Shown here one piece after another: positions 30,117 to 41,684 of a DNA stretch of 64,000 nucleotides; within the stretch, counting starts at the first letter, position 1; every line of letters starts with the position of its first letter. Below the pieces are notes generated by a model. That model worked only from the letters and a program-made list of their open reading frames with translations, was not told the DNA's origin and searched no databases. Made by a program: the position numbers and the translations under genes. Source of the DNA: Gracilaria gracilis. Lineage: Eukaryota; Rhodophyta; Florideophyceae; Gracilariales; Gracilariaceae. The stretch lies in assembly GCA_030374805.1 (NCBI GenBank), contig JARGSG010000057.1:1-64000 (forward strand), read 5' to 3'.

Positions 30117-33100
30117 GGCGCGAATGAAGATTGTCAATGGAAGCGACCAAGGGAGCTCATACTCGTCAGATTTGGCTCTTGGCTGATAGGGGTGCCGCCG
30201 CCAAAGCCAAATCTGAATTTGGCGTTTTGGCAATATAACTTTAAGATTCGGCATCACTGATAGGAATATTCTTAGCAAACCATCTGTTCACGATGCAGAC
30301 TTCCTGTTGCAAAGGTTCAGCCATGCCCAGCGTAGACCGTGCAGGAATAAAACTGTACTCTACTTTAGACGAAAAAAAACGATACAACCGGACTGCAACA
30401 AAAGTATTGTAGCACGGCGCATACCATGGCGCCGCACTTCCCAGCACTGAAAAGTACAAGTAGTAGAAAAGCAAGACGGCAGCACGCTGCAGTTTTCCTT
30501 CGGCTTATTTCAAAGAGCAAAACGGCGGTGAACCCAGTAGAGAGGAGCACGCAGTGGTACGGCAATTGAGATGGTCTCCCACGCCCAAACGCAACGCGGG
30601 TACGGGTGCAATAAGCGCGCAATACCATCCCACCGCCGTCATGCCAACCTTTTTACCCGCGGCGAGGAAAAAAAGCACCCAGTTACCACAAAAGGTGCCC
30701 AGTGCGACAGATTCGCTGGGGCGTTGTGGTCAGGAACTCTCGTTCACAGTTTTTCCGCCTTATGCCAGTCGAGAAGTAGAGAGCATGCATGGTCGTCGAC
30801 GTGTTCTCAGGCCGCAAATACGGTTGTTTAACGAAGCGGCAGATCGGAAGGACTCTGGGCGTTTCTTCAACAATTCGACCATTAATACCGCCCGAGAAAA
30901 ACGGAGCAGCCGAGAGCTTTCAGGGGATTCAAACGCAGCTCGAGTCTGCAATAGTTCGGCGACACAAGAAGATTTGGTGCGTAGCTACCCAAAACGACGG
31001 CGAGAAACCAAGTACTTCGTTGTGGAAAAGAACTATAACACCAGTACACGTGACCAACATAGAGTGGCCGGTACACCATGCAGAGCTCCAGATGCTGCCT
31101 GGACTTTCGACAACATCACATCGATCACAAAATTTTCAAGCGAGCGTGATGATTTGTTCCAGTTAGAACATATATCAGGAGACATACGTCTCTACTCCGC
31201 CGACAAATGTCTCGATCTCATTGGCAGTGTCCTGTTCACATGGTGTCAAAAACGTCCCGGGGTGCAGTTGAACGATGATGTTTCACGTCGGTATGGGCCT
31301 TAAGACGGCAGTAACGACAACTATCTGTGGTCAATAGATGAGTTCCAGTTTGTAGATGCCGATTGCGTTCTTTCAGGGCAACGGGGCGTGGAAAGGTTCA
31401 GCGGGCCTGCTTATTATGCAAGAAACAGGGACGGGCCTCATTGGGGTTGGAGCCGGGTACCCTTGAACAATATATCAGGCCCAGGACAAGAGGTGGTTAG
31501 ATGTGACAATGTTTGCGTACTTCAGAAGTGTAGAGCGGTCGAATTCTTCATAGCGACCTTGGTATACGGACTTCTCTTTCTGTATGGCCCTGTCCACAAC
31601 CCACCGTGGGAGAAATTGATTACGAAACTGCGATACCTGGTCCTTTCCGAGGATACCAAAGGCTTGTCGAAGTATCTCTTGTTCAAGAGACTGAAGAGAA
31701 GCGTGCTCAGGCACCGGCGTGACAGAGGTATTCCCAATATCTTTGTCAGAACGCGGATGATCGTACGAAGACCCAATATCCCTGGAGGGCTGGTTCGCCA
31801 TAGTTAGTTTTCGACCTGCGAGAATGGAGCGTACGTAAGAATGAATGGACCAAAGTGCAGTTTCATCATGTAGGAGAAATTGTACCTGGCTTTTGCTTGG
31901 AGCCCCTGCTCCTTGAGTGGCAGTTGATCCTTCAGGGTTTGAAGTTTGTTTGACTTCATCACCTGCGACTATGCCATGAGAAAGGGGAGAGATCGAGTTC
32001 ATTTTGCCAAATTCCAAGAGAAGAGCCGACTTGGGAACGGGTCGTACGTCCTCGTATTCAGCACGGATGCTCGGTCCATTGTAGAGTTCGTTCGATGAGA
32101 GCAAGAGAGAGTGCTCCAGTGCTTCGCTCACGTATCTCACCTTCCAAGTGCCAAACTTCGGACCTCTTTTGAAATAGTATGCTGCGGCATGTCGAGGAAA
32201 CTGAAAGAGAGGAAGAATTTGAGGGCTCCTAGTTTTCTCAAGTGTGTGTATAGCCCTACGAGCAGCCTGCTCATGATAGGCCTTGACAAGCTCTTCACTA
32301 ACAGGCGATTGTAGAAGTCCCATCAAGCTTGGCTTGTAGCCACGAACCGATTCGAAGCTACTCATCCTTCGACTTCCATACATCACGTTGCTCAGAAATG
32401 TCGCCCTGGAGAGGATCTTCCTATAAGTGAACACAGTCTTGCGTGTTGATGCAAAATAGTTGGCATCTTGGATCCTTCGGGTGGTTATTAGCCTTACAAC
32501 TGCATTCTCCGATTCCACGACTCCAATTTTGTTGTGCCTACGGGCTGGTCGAGGTTCGAACGATATGGTATGCGCGGTAGGGAACTCTTTGAACGTGCTC
32601 TCTTCAAACTACGAATCACCGGATAAGGACGCAGGTGGGCCCTGTTTACCCAATGCTGTTCGAAGGCCAGTTTAACTGCACTCAATTTCCACGATTCCAA
32701 CATGACAGCAACAGAGTACGCTGTGGAAAGTTCAATCTTGTGTAGAATAAGGATGTTTTCCATTTCAGGGACGAAAATGAAGTCAACCTGAACATGGTTG
32801 TTAAAAAGAACAAGCAGCCTGCGGAAGGAGACTTTCCTGGAAGAAGAAGGGCGACCAGTAGAAGCGCACGTAGTGCACTTCTTCAAGGCGGCTTTGAGTG
32901 CTTGCACTCGAACGGGGGTCAGTACAGTCGCATGTCGGAATATCTCTTTCATATCTTCAAGAGGTATGCGTTTGAATCCATGAAGTTTGGTGGCAGAACG
33001 GCAGCACACCTTATGGTCGGTTGGCGTAGTGCTTCTTAAGTGACTCCGTCGAAGCTCTACTGCATAGGTTATGGTACGACCCAAAGTAGGACATAACCGA

Positions 33101-34893
33101 ATCGACCGTATTTGGTTTGATCAAGAGTCTAGTACGGATCGTGTCCTCCAGGTCTCCGGGGAGCCTTTAACCATAAGTTTGGAGTTTAAGCTCAGAAAAA
33201 GAGGCAGCTCCTCTTGGAAGGACGAGCAAGTTATCCTCACCCATTTAGTTTCCCTGATGAAGAAGTTGGTTACCGAGGAACAAGTTGCCGTCACCATCAA
33301 CAACGTAGAATGGTAAGGACCCCTTCTGTTCACTATTTTCTGTTATTGGAAGGTCCCAAATGGCAAACACCAGTCGAGCGTCGTCACAATTTGTCCCATA
33401 GCCATGATGAAATGGTTAGCAGTCTAGCAGGCGAAGCTCGAAAGGGATACCGAGGGCTGAGGCGATGCGGACTGCCGATTGAACTCCTCCCACACTGCGG
33501 GGGCATCCAATTTCCAGAACTGGATTCGGGTCTTCGCCTTCGCCGTTTGGTTTAAAGGCCCGACGCCTGGTTATAAGGCTTCATTGTTTTTCGCTGGTGT
33601 GAAGCCTCTTTGAAAAAACGAGTCGTTCGAATTACTCTTCTGCGAACTTTCTTTCTCAAGACGGACCATCCTCTCCAGATAAGTTTCGCCACCGTCATAG
33701 AAACAATCCTTGGATCCACGGTAGTGGGTCTTCGATCCACAGTCGAAGCAGAATCCAATACGTCTTTGAAAATACTTGGCGGAAGAACCCGTCCCGTGGT
33801 CATCCCTCCGGTTAGATGAATTCGAAGATGAGTGGTTCCTCTTCTTTCCTCTTTTAGTATTAGAGTTCGAAGGTTTATGATCCGAGGCAGGTTTTTCCTT
33901 TCTAGGCTGTACGCCATACGATAGCCAGGCCTTGTGGATTCTTTGCTGCACTATCGATTCAACATCTAAGCGTGAAACTTCACCAGAGGCCTGCTTCGGG
34001 GCAGAAGAAAGGTAGTAAAGCACGGAAACTGCATCATCTAGATGAAGCACGACACGCAGAGTGGCGGGCTTTGCAATTGATTTGATGTCCTCAGGTTTGC
34101 CGTCTCCTTTACGATAACTAAAACTCGGAACTTGAAGAGCCAAGGTGTCGGCAATCTGTTTGATTTTTCGACGATAATCTTGAAAGAGATTTTTCGAAGG
34201 TTCGTTAGTCTCCGGGATTTCTCTGCCATCCAAAGTCCGGACGAGGGAATCGGAAACGATGATAACCTTCTCGACAGCCGAAAACGGTACCATAGATCCA
34301 TCAATCGCTACTTTACCTTGAGCAGCTCTAGACTGAGCCTGAGAAAAGAGTTGAAGCACGGCGTTATGCAGCCTGTTTTCAGGTAGGTTGGCATTGTTAA
34401 TGAGCGTAATTGCCAAGACTTCACCAATGTGACTCGAAAACTCAAATCCAGCATGCATTAGGTGCTGTGAAGCCAAGCCTCGAAAGCGGTCAACAAAAGC
34501 AACCAAGTTCCCACCCTTCTTACGACGCAGCTATAAACTTTGTTGAATGACGAGATTAGACGGTTTACCATTGCGATTGGCGGATCAACCCCAAGGAGGT
34601 CAACGATTTCTTGCACGGCTTTAATTTTGTCTTCACAGCAAAAGTCTATAAGTACCTTAGTCTGTGCGCTTCTTCGACAATAGTCTTTTGCACAGGAGGA
34701 AGTCCATGTTCGACAAGAAAACGTCCAACATCGTTGTATACTTCCTATCGGGACCTTTCTCCGCGGCAAGGCGGATCATATCTACCCATTCGGATACCTC
34801 TCTGCGCCATTGAATAGCGTCTTTCATAGCATCAAATTGAGGTACATCATGAGCGTTGGACATTGTGGGAGCCTGCAATCTTGGGCCCATAAC

Positions 34894-35188
34894 TGGGATA
34901 AACTGGATCGGAGGATGAGTGTGGAGCGCGAGCGTCGTAGCGCAGAGAATCGCAGAGTCAGTCCGGCACGGCGAGAAGAACAGGTACAAGATGGTAATCC
35001 CTCCCGTCTGCCTTCTTCTCTCCCGTCCATCGAGAGGGCAGACGGGCACCGCTTTAATTAAACGGACTCGAGCTGCGTCTAGCCCAGTGATCTCCCTATA
35101 CCTGAGCTGTGCGGCGAGAAGCGCCAGCAGCGAGGCTTACGTGAGAGTTCGTGCCCTTGACACGCGCTGGCAAGGCCAATCTAGCACA
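34894..35188 (-). repeat. 5' LTR of the second element
   Basis: About 295 bases, TG...CCCA on the minus strand, about 82% identical by eye to 27,066-27,361. Gag starts shortly after it. Confidence 0.78.
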
Positions 35189-35361
35189 ATTACATAACAG
35201 ACTATCAATTCATGGACCAATACACGCCATCAATCCCCCAGCTAGTTGCGCAAGACATGTATTGATAAAGTTTACAATAGCACAACGCGTGTCTGCCGCT
35301 GAAGTCATACAGCGCGCATTTGCGTATTAAACGCACGAGCAGTGCTTTAAAATACACATCA
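35189..35361 (-). repeat. 3' LTR of the outer element, first part
   Basis: Matches 40,586-40,757 at about 89%. It begins TGATGTG on the minus strand next to the chromodomain end of the outer element and stops exactly at the 5' LTR of the second element. The first five bases at the junction, ATTAC, are one half of that element's target duplication. Confidence 0.8.
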
Positions 35362-38300
35362 GTGCCTCGTTATTGTTAAATTGAGAACTGCAGTAACCTA
35401 GATTGAAGCAACGATGGAGCATTGACGTTGCGTGCCAGTCTTTGAAACGTCGGTCAGATACTCTGTGACGAGAAATGGAACATCATCACGTAGCGAAGTA
35501 AGCGTGACCCAATTGGTCTCCTCTCTGGAAAAACCGCGCCTTTTCACAAGTAGTTGAATCTTGCCGTGCTTATGCATTATAACTTGGAAACGATCCACAA
35601 CCAATAGCTCGCCCTGTTGATACGAGAGATAGTTTAAAAGCTCCTCTGTGATACGAAACATCTTGCTACGGAAAAACTTTAGTCGTCGCCAGTGCACCTC
35701 TTTTCTTGTGCCATCTAGCAAAGCCTCAATCCAAAAAATGTATTCTAAGCGGCAATTTATAACGCGAAAAGGTCTAACTTATTTCAACGCCGGCTCTCGT
35801 GGGGAAGTCGCTTCCATGCCGGAGAATGAGTGGTAGCGCTAGTGTCGGGGGGCTCCCCGAAGAAAGGGCACCGGCTGGAAGCAAAAGCTCTGAAGTTCTT
35901 TCTCTCCGGCGCGTCTTCGGGGCTCGTCAAGACGGCGAGCTCTTTTTTATTGTAGGTCCCCTCCCGGGCGCGCCTCCAACCGAGAGGTGCGCCGGGAGGT
36001 CAGAATGATAAGACGCCCGTGGCGGCTTGTGTGCATGGTTGCAATGGAGTTAATAACGGCTGACTTAGGAGGTCCGCGATAGTGGACCTCAATCTTGTCC
36101 CAGCTGTCCACATTTCGAGAGACTTCACGTTGCAATACACCACGAAAGACAAAATCGCCAACACCAAAGTTGATTGCGTGCACGTTTGTCTTGTGGTTGC
36201 GCGACTCAACTGCTTGTCAGCGTTTCTTCGTTTCATAAATCGAAACGTTCTTGTGCAAGCCTTCGAGGGCTTTCTGTGTGTCGTTGATGCTTTGGAGTTG
36301 GTTTGCACGAATTTCATCGATATTGAACACTTGAATCTTCTTCCTGACTTTTCTCGTCACCGCAGCGAGCGGAGTATCTGGATTATGACCAGTAAACACC
36401 GTCAGAGGGCAGCGCTTTACAAGGCGGTCGAGGATAGAATTGTTCAGAGCGGACTAAACCACAGGCATCACGCTTGGCCAGAAGTTTTCCGGTAACTGAT
36501 ACTCCGAAACTAATGCACGTACAGCATGTAGCAACTCGGGAGACACGATTTCGACAGTTTTATTAGACCAGGTGCAATATGCTAAAGTAAAATGGTGGGA
36601 AGAATTAGGGATCTTCTTGAGAAACCGAACGACTTCGTTCATAAAGTGCGATCCCGGATCAGATATCCATTGGTTGACAACGCCAAAGGCGGCGAACCAT
36701 TTCATGAGAGTTTCGGAAACAACTTCAGCTGTAGTTTCCTTTGTAGATATGAGCCAAACGTATCCGCTGTGGTAGTCTTTGACCACCAACAGATACAGAA
36801 AGCCATTTTCTGCTGGAGAAATATAACAAAAATCAAAACGAAGTAAATCATTTGGCTGATTGGAGTGCAAGTCATGACCAAGAGAGCGCGGTACAATTTT
36901 GGCTGGATCAGTACAAAGTCAGTGTAGACAAGTCCCTACAAACTATTTCAAATCTTCCTCCATGTTTTCCCACTAAAAAACGCCTTTGTTGTTGCCAGCG
37001 TCACTTTGAAGCTTCTGTGTCCGCCTTGACCAGTATGAGCGGCTATCACGAAGCGCAATTTCATAAGGAAGATTCCGAAGGCAGCCCCATTATATCTCTA
37101 TCGTTGCAGATACTCAGAAGTTCTAGAGAAATTCTTTGGAGGTTCTTCGATTGTTTCGGACTGAGCATTCTTAGTATCTTGTATGTTGCGCCAGTCCAGT
37201 TTGGGGTCAGTACCGAAATATATAGGTGCGACTATGAGAGCCTTAAACAGGAGAACCTTCACAGCGTGGACTTGGCGAGACGCGGTGGCAGCCCAGCGCG
37301 TAAGCATGTTGGCTCAAACGTTTTGGTCACCGGGCAGGTGCTCTACGACGTATTTTAACGCGCTTAGCTTGAGAACCCATCTCATGAGCTTGCTCGCGGT
37401 TTGTTTTGAGATACATGGGTTTCTCTCATATGGGTCATACAGCTACACAAGGTTGGTGTGGTCTGTAAAGATTGTCACTTCATGCCCGTAAAGGAGATAA
37501 TCGAGACGACACATCCCTTCTACGATAGCAAACCCCTTCTTCTCTGGTACCGAACAGTTGGCAGCTGATCTAGAGAATGAACCTGACGGGAAACAAAGCG
37601 GCTCATGCGCTTGATGCTCGATCGCCTTCGATTGGTCGTCCAATGGTATCTGGGTGAGTATCGCGGACCGGCTTGTGTCTGAAGCATCCATGAAGTTATA
37701 AAATTAATGATTCTTTTTTGTATGAGTGAGCTCAACCGATGCAGCAAATTGCTGTTTGATGTCCGCAAATGCGGCATCACGTTCGGCGCCCCATGAGCTG
37801 GAGAGGGAGAGATTGCGTAGAGATCGTTTGGTTCTCTTTCCTGACTTCACATAACAGGTTTCAAGTAGTTGATGTAATGGGTCTATACGTTTAGAGTATG
37901 ATGGCATTGAATTTCGCATCCAGTTTGTCTCGCAAACAAACTGTTGTAACTCGTGTGCCATAGTGGCTGTTCTCATCGCAATGAGTGAATCGTAGTGGTG
38001 AGGGTGGTACTGCACCCCATCAGCGGTGATGCGGCGTCCGCAAAATTGAACCTGGCGTGCGAAGAGTGTGGTCTTCTCGCCATGGACTTTGAGACCAATG
38101 TCTCTACAGACTTTGAAAAAGGATTCGATGTTTGTTAACAGTTCTTCTTCGACCCTTGCGTAGAACAAAAAATCATCTATCCACTGCAGCATTCTTTCGA
38201 CTCGTCCGTCGAATTTGTGAGAGAGTACTGCCTGAAAGTGTTTCCAGAGTCACTCCCGCCTTGTAAATGACGCTTGGAAGAGTAGAGGCCGATTGGTGTT

Positions 38301-40466
38301 TGTATGGACATCATTTTTTGTGATTGAAGTGAGAGTGGTACTTGCCAATACCCGTGAGCGAGGTCAGCCTTCTCGAAACAAGTGCTTCCGGCGATGTCTT
38401 TGAACTTTGACTCCAAGTGTGGCATCGCCGATTGAATCGGCGCACTTCTTGAGTTTAGACCAGGAAGGTCAACAGTGAAGCGAAGCTTTGAAGAACCTGT
38501 TTGGGAAACGGCTAGAGCCGGTGAAGGCCAGCCTGCAGAAGGATTCTTGTAAATAGCGCCTACTGCTTCAAACTCATGAACTGTTTTAATGATACAATTC
38601 CGTTGTTGTGGCGCGTATCGTCGCTGAGGACATCTGTATGGTTTCGCCTTCTCCACTTATGTTATGGCCAGTGGCGGAACGTTGACAGGAGGATCGGAGC
38701 CTAACTTGATACGAAACACATCGCGGTATTCGGCTAGCATATTCTCCAAATGAATAAGAGTAGCCGCTGACATTCCGTTGCTCTTCGCTTCTTTAACGAT
38801 GTTAGCTAGAGCTCGGTCGATAGACTCTCTACTATCCTCACCAACCCCTGCTGCCAGACATTCGGGGAGTTCGATAGGGTCGTCGTCTGCGTTCGCATAT
38901 GATAAGCCTCTGTAATTTGCGGCGGAAAGTTTAAAACTCCCCGGGTTGAGATCTTCAATGTGCATGTCATGGATATCATCTCTGACGCGGGCGAGATGAT
39001 TCACTAAATTAAACCCGATAGAGTTAAGGAATGGACGGCTAAATAGTATTTCGTCCACAAGCTGGTCCAAGACCAATAATTTAACTCCGCGTACACGCAC
39101 AGTAATGTTTGAACCTGGTAGATAAGTAGTGATAGTCAACTTGACGGGGCGCGAAGCAGAAATCGTAACGTCTTCATCGATTTCGAACGCCCCTTCGAGA
39201 AAAATCGGTTTGTGTAAACACTTCACAGGTACGGCAGGCACTGCCGAAGTCACTTGAGAGAACAAATTAAAAGCAATTGCACCGCAGTCTGCACCAGAGT
39301 CACCAAGAACTGTACCAAATAATGAATCATCTAGTGCAATGCAAAATCGGCCCGCATCGCCATTCGGCTTGTGACGGGTCATGTTTTCGTTGCGCTTGAC
39401 ATTTTTCGCTCTCTTAGAGTCCTTTGTGACAAAATGCTTTTCAAGGAGCTCTGTTTTTCTTTTGGAGGATGTAACAGGGCAATCTTTCAGCCGATGCATC
39501 CCACTGCAGTTTGGGTTTAGACACGGCTCTGTCCACTCGGTCTCTTTTCGCTTTCGCGAACGTTGAGTGTCTTTTGGCTGGCTATGGTTACCATCTCTAC
39601 CCATTTTGTTTGACTTCGGTTGTGAGTTGCCCTTTCCCAGACGATCTCCGAAAGAGCGTGATTTGGGTTTGACGCGGGAAATTGCGGTTTCAGTTAGAGA
39701 GACGTCGAGGGCGATGTTCGCGACTCCATCCTTGAAAAGTTTGATATCCGCCAATTGATGTTTTTCCCAACCCCGGCGTAGCATTTTGATTCTTTCCTGC
39801 CAGAAATCAGGTTGAAATTTGTTTCCCAGACGATCGAGAATTTCTTTGCCATGTCCGCATCCTTCAGAACTTCGGAGGCGTTGATTTCAACAAGAGCCGT
39901 TATAACTTCGATAATAATATTAGCCACACCTCCAGCAGGATCCCCTTTGTTTGGCTTGAAAGTCACTCCACGAAGTGTGGAGTCAATTCTCTCCAATAGG
40001 TCTTTCGGTGTAGACACAGAAGCATTTTCGAACCAGACCTTGACAAGTTCGGGTGTAGCCTCTTCAACAGTCGAAGCACTTTCGATCTCACCCACCAAAC
40101 ACAGAGCGTGCAAAGTAGTAGAATCTATTTAATCCTTCACAAAAGCGACCGAAAATTTTGAGCTTTCATTGCGATCTTTGTTAACGTCAGCGACCTTTTG
40201 CCAGTATGCTGCGTATGCTGTTTCGAATTTGACGAGAGAAGGTTGGTCAACAGTCTTTAAACATGGGGGCTGTATAACCGAAACGACGCCGTAACTTGAC
40301 GAGCCCATGATGTAAAATTGGGCTTCCAAGACCCAGCACTTATACTATTCGAGAAGTTCAAACGCTTTGATGATCAGAGTTTGGATTGCTCGTTGAATCC
40401 AAACAAGGCCGCAGTTCGAGCGGTTTCGGATTCTTCTCTGCAAGAGATAAAGACAGTAAAAAGAAA

Positions 40467-40757
40467 GGGCACACCCACCGGCTTGCTCTTCCCGGGCGTG
40501 GGTTCTTCCTGAAATTGGGAAGCGTTTATGTAACCCCCTTGCGCAGCAAGTTAGTTGCTGACTTGGCAAGAACGAAGAATTGTGATTACATAACAGACTA
40601 TCCATTCATGGAGCAATACACGCCATCGATCCGTCAGCCAATTGCGCAAGACATTTATTAATAAAGTTCACGATAGCACAACGCGTGTCTGTCGCTGAAG
40701 TAATACAACCCGCATTTTCTTATTAAACGCACCAGCGGTGCTTTACAATACACATCA
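40467..40757 (-). repeat. 5' LTR of the outer element (uninterrupted copy)
   Basis: About 291 bases starting TGATGTGTATTGT on the minus strand. It matches 35,189-35,361 plus 26,944-27,065 joined end to end at about 87% by eye. It holds the uninterrupted target sequence GATTACATAAC at 40,585-40,595 into which the second element landed in the other LTR. Confidence 0.8.
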
Positions 40758-41684
40758 CCAAATTAGATGTGGTGAGTTGTTGCTCTTACATTTCTATAGT
40801 ACTGAGTTGGACATCTACCCCATGTTTTAGTTTCTATGTAGTTTGGTCTTTATACAGAGCTAGTAGTTTAAATGCTCATTATGTCACTAAGGTGCACAAT
40901 AGTGAACCTATGGGTTTCAGTTTTTTTCAAAAACTCGCTTAGGTTGACGATAAAGAACCTTGTGCTTCTTAAAAATGTAGAATTTCAAGAGTGGTTGGCT
41001 TGGGTATTTCTGTCTGCACTGGTAGATGGCCTCTAGTAGTAAATCGGCAGTAACATTGTTCCGTATATACCTCCACTGTGTAACCAATTAGTACAAAACG
41101 AAAATTGTAGAAATTTATTGTTCTGGAAGTTCAATGCTATCATGTTCTGGACTAATTACATCAAATTTGACATAGGCTTAAACTCAAAGCTACTCAAATA
41201 GCAATTGTAGGTGAGAGGCAACCATATAGCAAAACCGTTTAGTGTTAGAAAACATGGTCTTAAACTGATATCTTGAAATATCCCTACAAAAATCTAAAAA
41301 CATAGTCTTCACAAATTGTGAGAGAACACAAAATTTTAATCATTTTGTCGAATATAATGAAAATTTTTACACTTTTTCCAACCAAAGAAAAAAACTTAGA
41401 CCCCATGAATTATGGTTGATTTCTATTTAAGAATTTTAATTACATATTGATTTCTGTTTGTTGCAGTTCTTAATCATCGCTAGCATTCATAGACTCGTAC
41501 GTGAAATTTTTATATCAAAAATTTTAAATATATATTGTTTTGGCGGATGTCGTTGCGGACTCAAAGAAGTGTCCCGCCACCTAGACGTATCGCCCAAGAA
41601 GGTTCTTTCGGAGGTTTTGATCGAGATGAGATGGGCTTCCAATATGCGCTCTTTCGTCTCTATTGATACGTCAAAGCTTATATC
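40758..41684. other. AT-rich spacer between retroelements
   Basis: No supported gene. It separates the outer nested element from the decayed family A copy. Homology to family A begins at about 41,685, short of the expected downstream LTR. Confidence 0.45.

Larger units (their letters stand above)
27440..30237. mobile_element. PIF/Harbinger DNA transposon nested in the second LTR element
   Basis: About 2.8 kb with the two genes typical of Harbinger: a Myb/SANT-like protein on the plus strand (27,638-28,723) and a DDE nuclease on the minus strand (30,116-28,751), convergent. Candidate terminal inverted repeats are ATCGCCTTCCAAAATGGTCA with ATTTGGCTTGGAG on the left, and the complement of ATTGCCAAAACGCCAAATTC with GATTTGGCTTTGG on the right, so the edges are good to within a few bases only. 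A TAT flank on each side is compatible with a 3-base duplication but is not convincing. Both genes carry disabling changes, so the copy is dead. Confidence 0.72.
27066..35188 (-). mobile_element. second LTR element fossil, nested inside the outer element's 3' LTR
   Basis: Minus-strand LTR element with LTRs of about 295 bases at 34,894-35,188 and 27,066-27,361, both starting TGTGCTAGATTGG. A purine-rich GAGTGGGGGAG directly precedes the 3' LTR as a polypurine tract. Visible parts are gag (about 34.85-33.6 kb) with a CCHC-like knuckle CFDCGSKTHYRG and an integrase region (about 33.1-31.5 kb) with a C-x2-C pair and a QVDF core. The flanking bases ATTAA/ATTAC are an imperfect 5-base target duplication, and the outer element's other LTR shows the site unfilled. 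It is broken and not complete in pol. It itself carries a PIF/Harbinger transposon. Confidence 0.82.
26944..40757 (-). mobile_element. outer Ty3-like (chromodomain-type) LTR element fossil, host of two nested insertions
   Basis: Minus-strand element bounded by LTRs of about 290 bases. Parts from 5': LTR 40,467-40,757; gag with a zinc knuckle C-x4-C-x5-H-x4-C (about 40.3-39.4 kb) and aspartic protease motif GDSGAD; reverse transcriptase with WIDDF (about 38.7-37.7 kb); RNase H; integrase with the core D residues (about 36.9-36.4 kb); and a C-terminal region ending in VHWRRLKF and a chromodomain-like stretch (about 35.7-35.4 kb). The RT and integrase style resembles Ty3 lineages I associate with oomycetes and some algae (from memory). 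Its downstream LTR is split by a second LTR element at 27,066-35,188. It is broken in many places. No clear target duplication was found. Confidence 0.85.

Noticed and set aside
30554-31303. 249-codon plus-strand frame
   Set aside because: Lies inside the second LTR element on the opposite strand, with basic low-information sequence and no domain; most likely chance.
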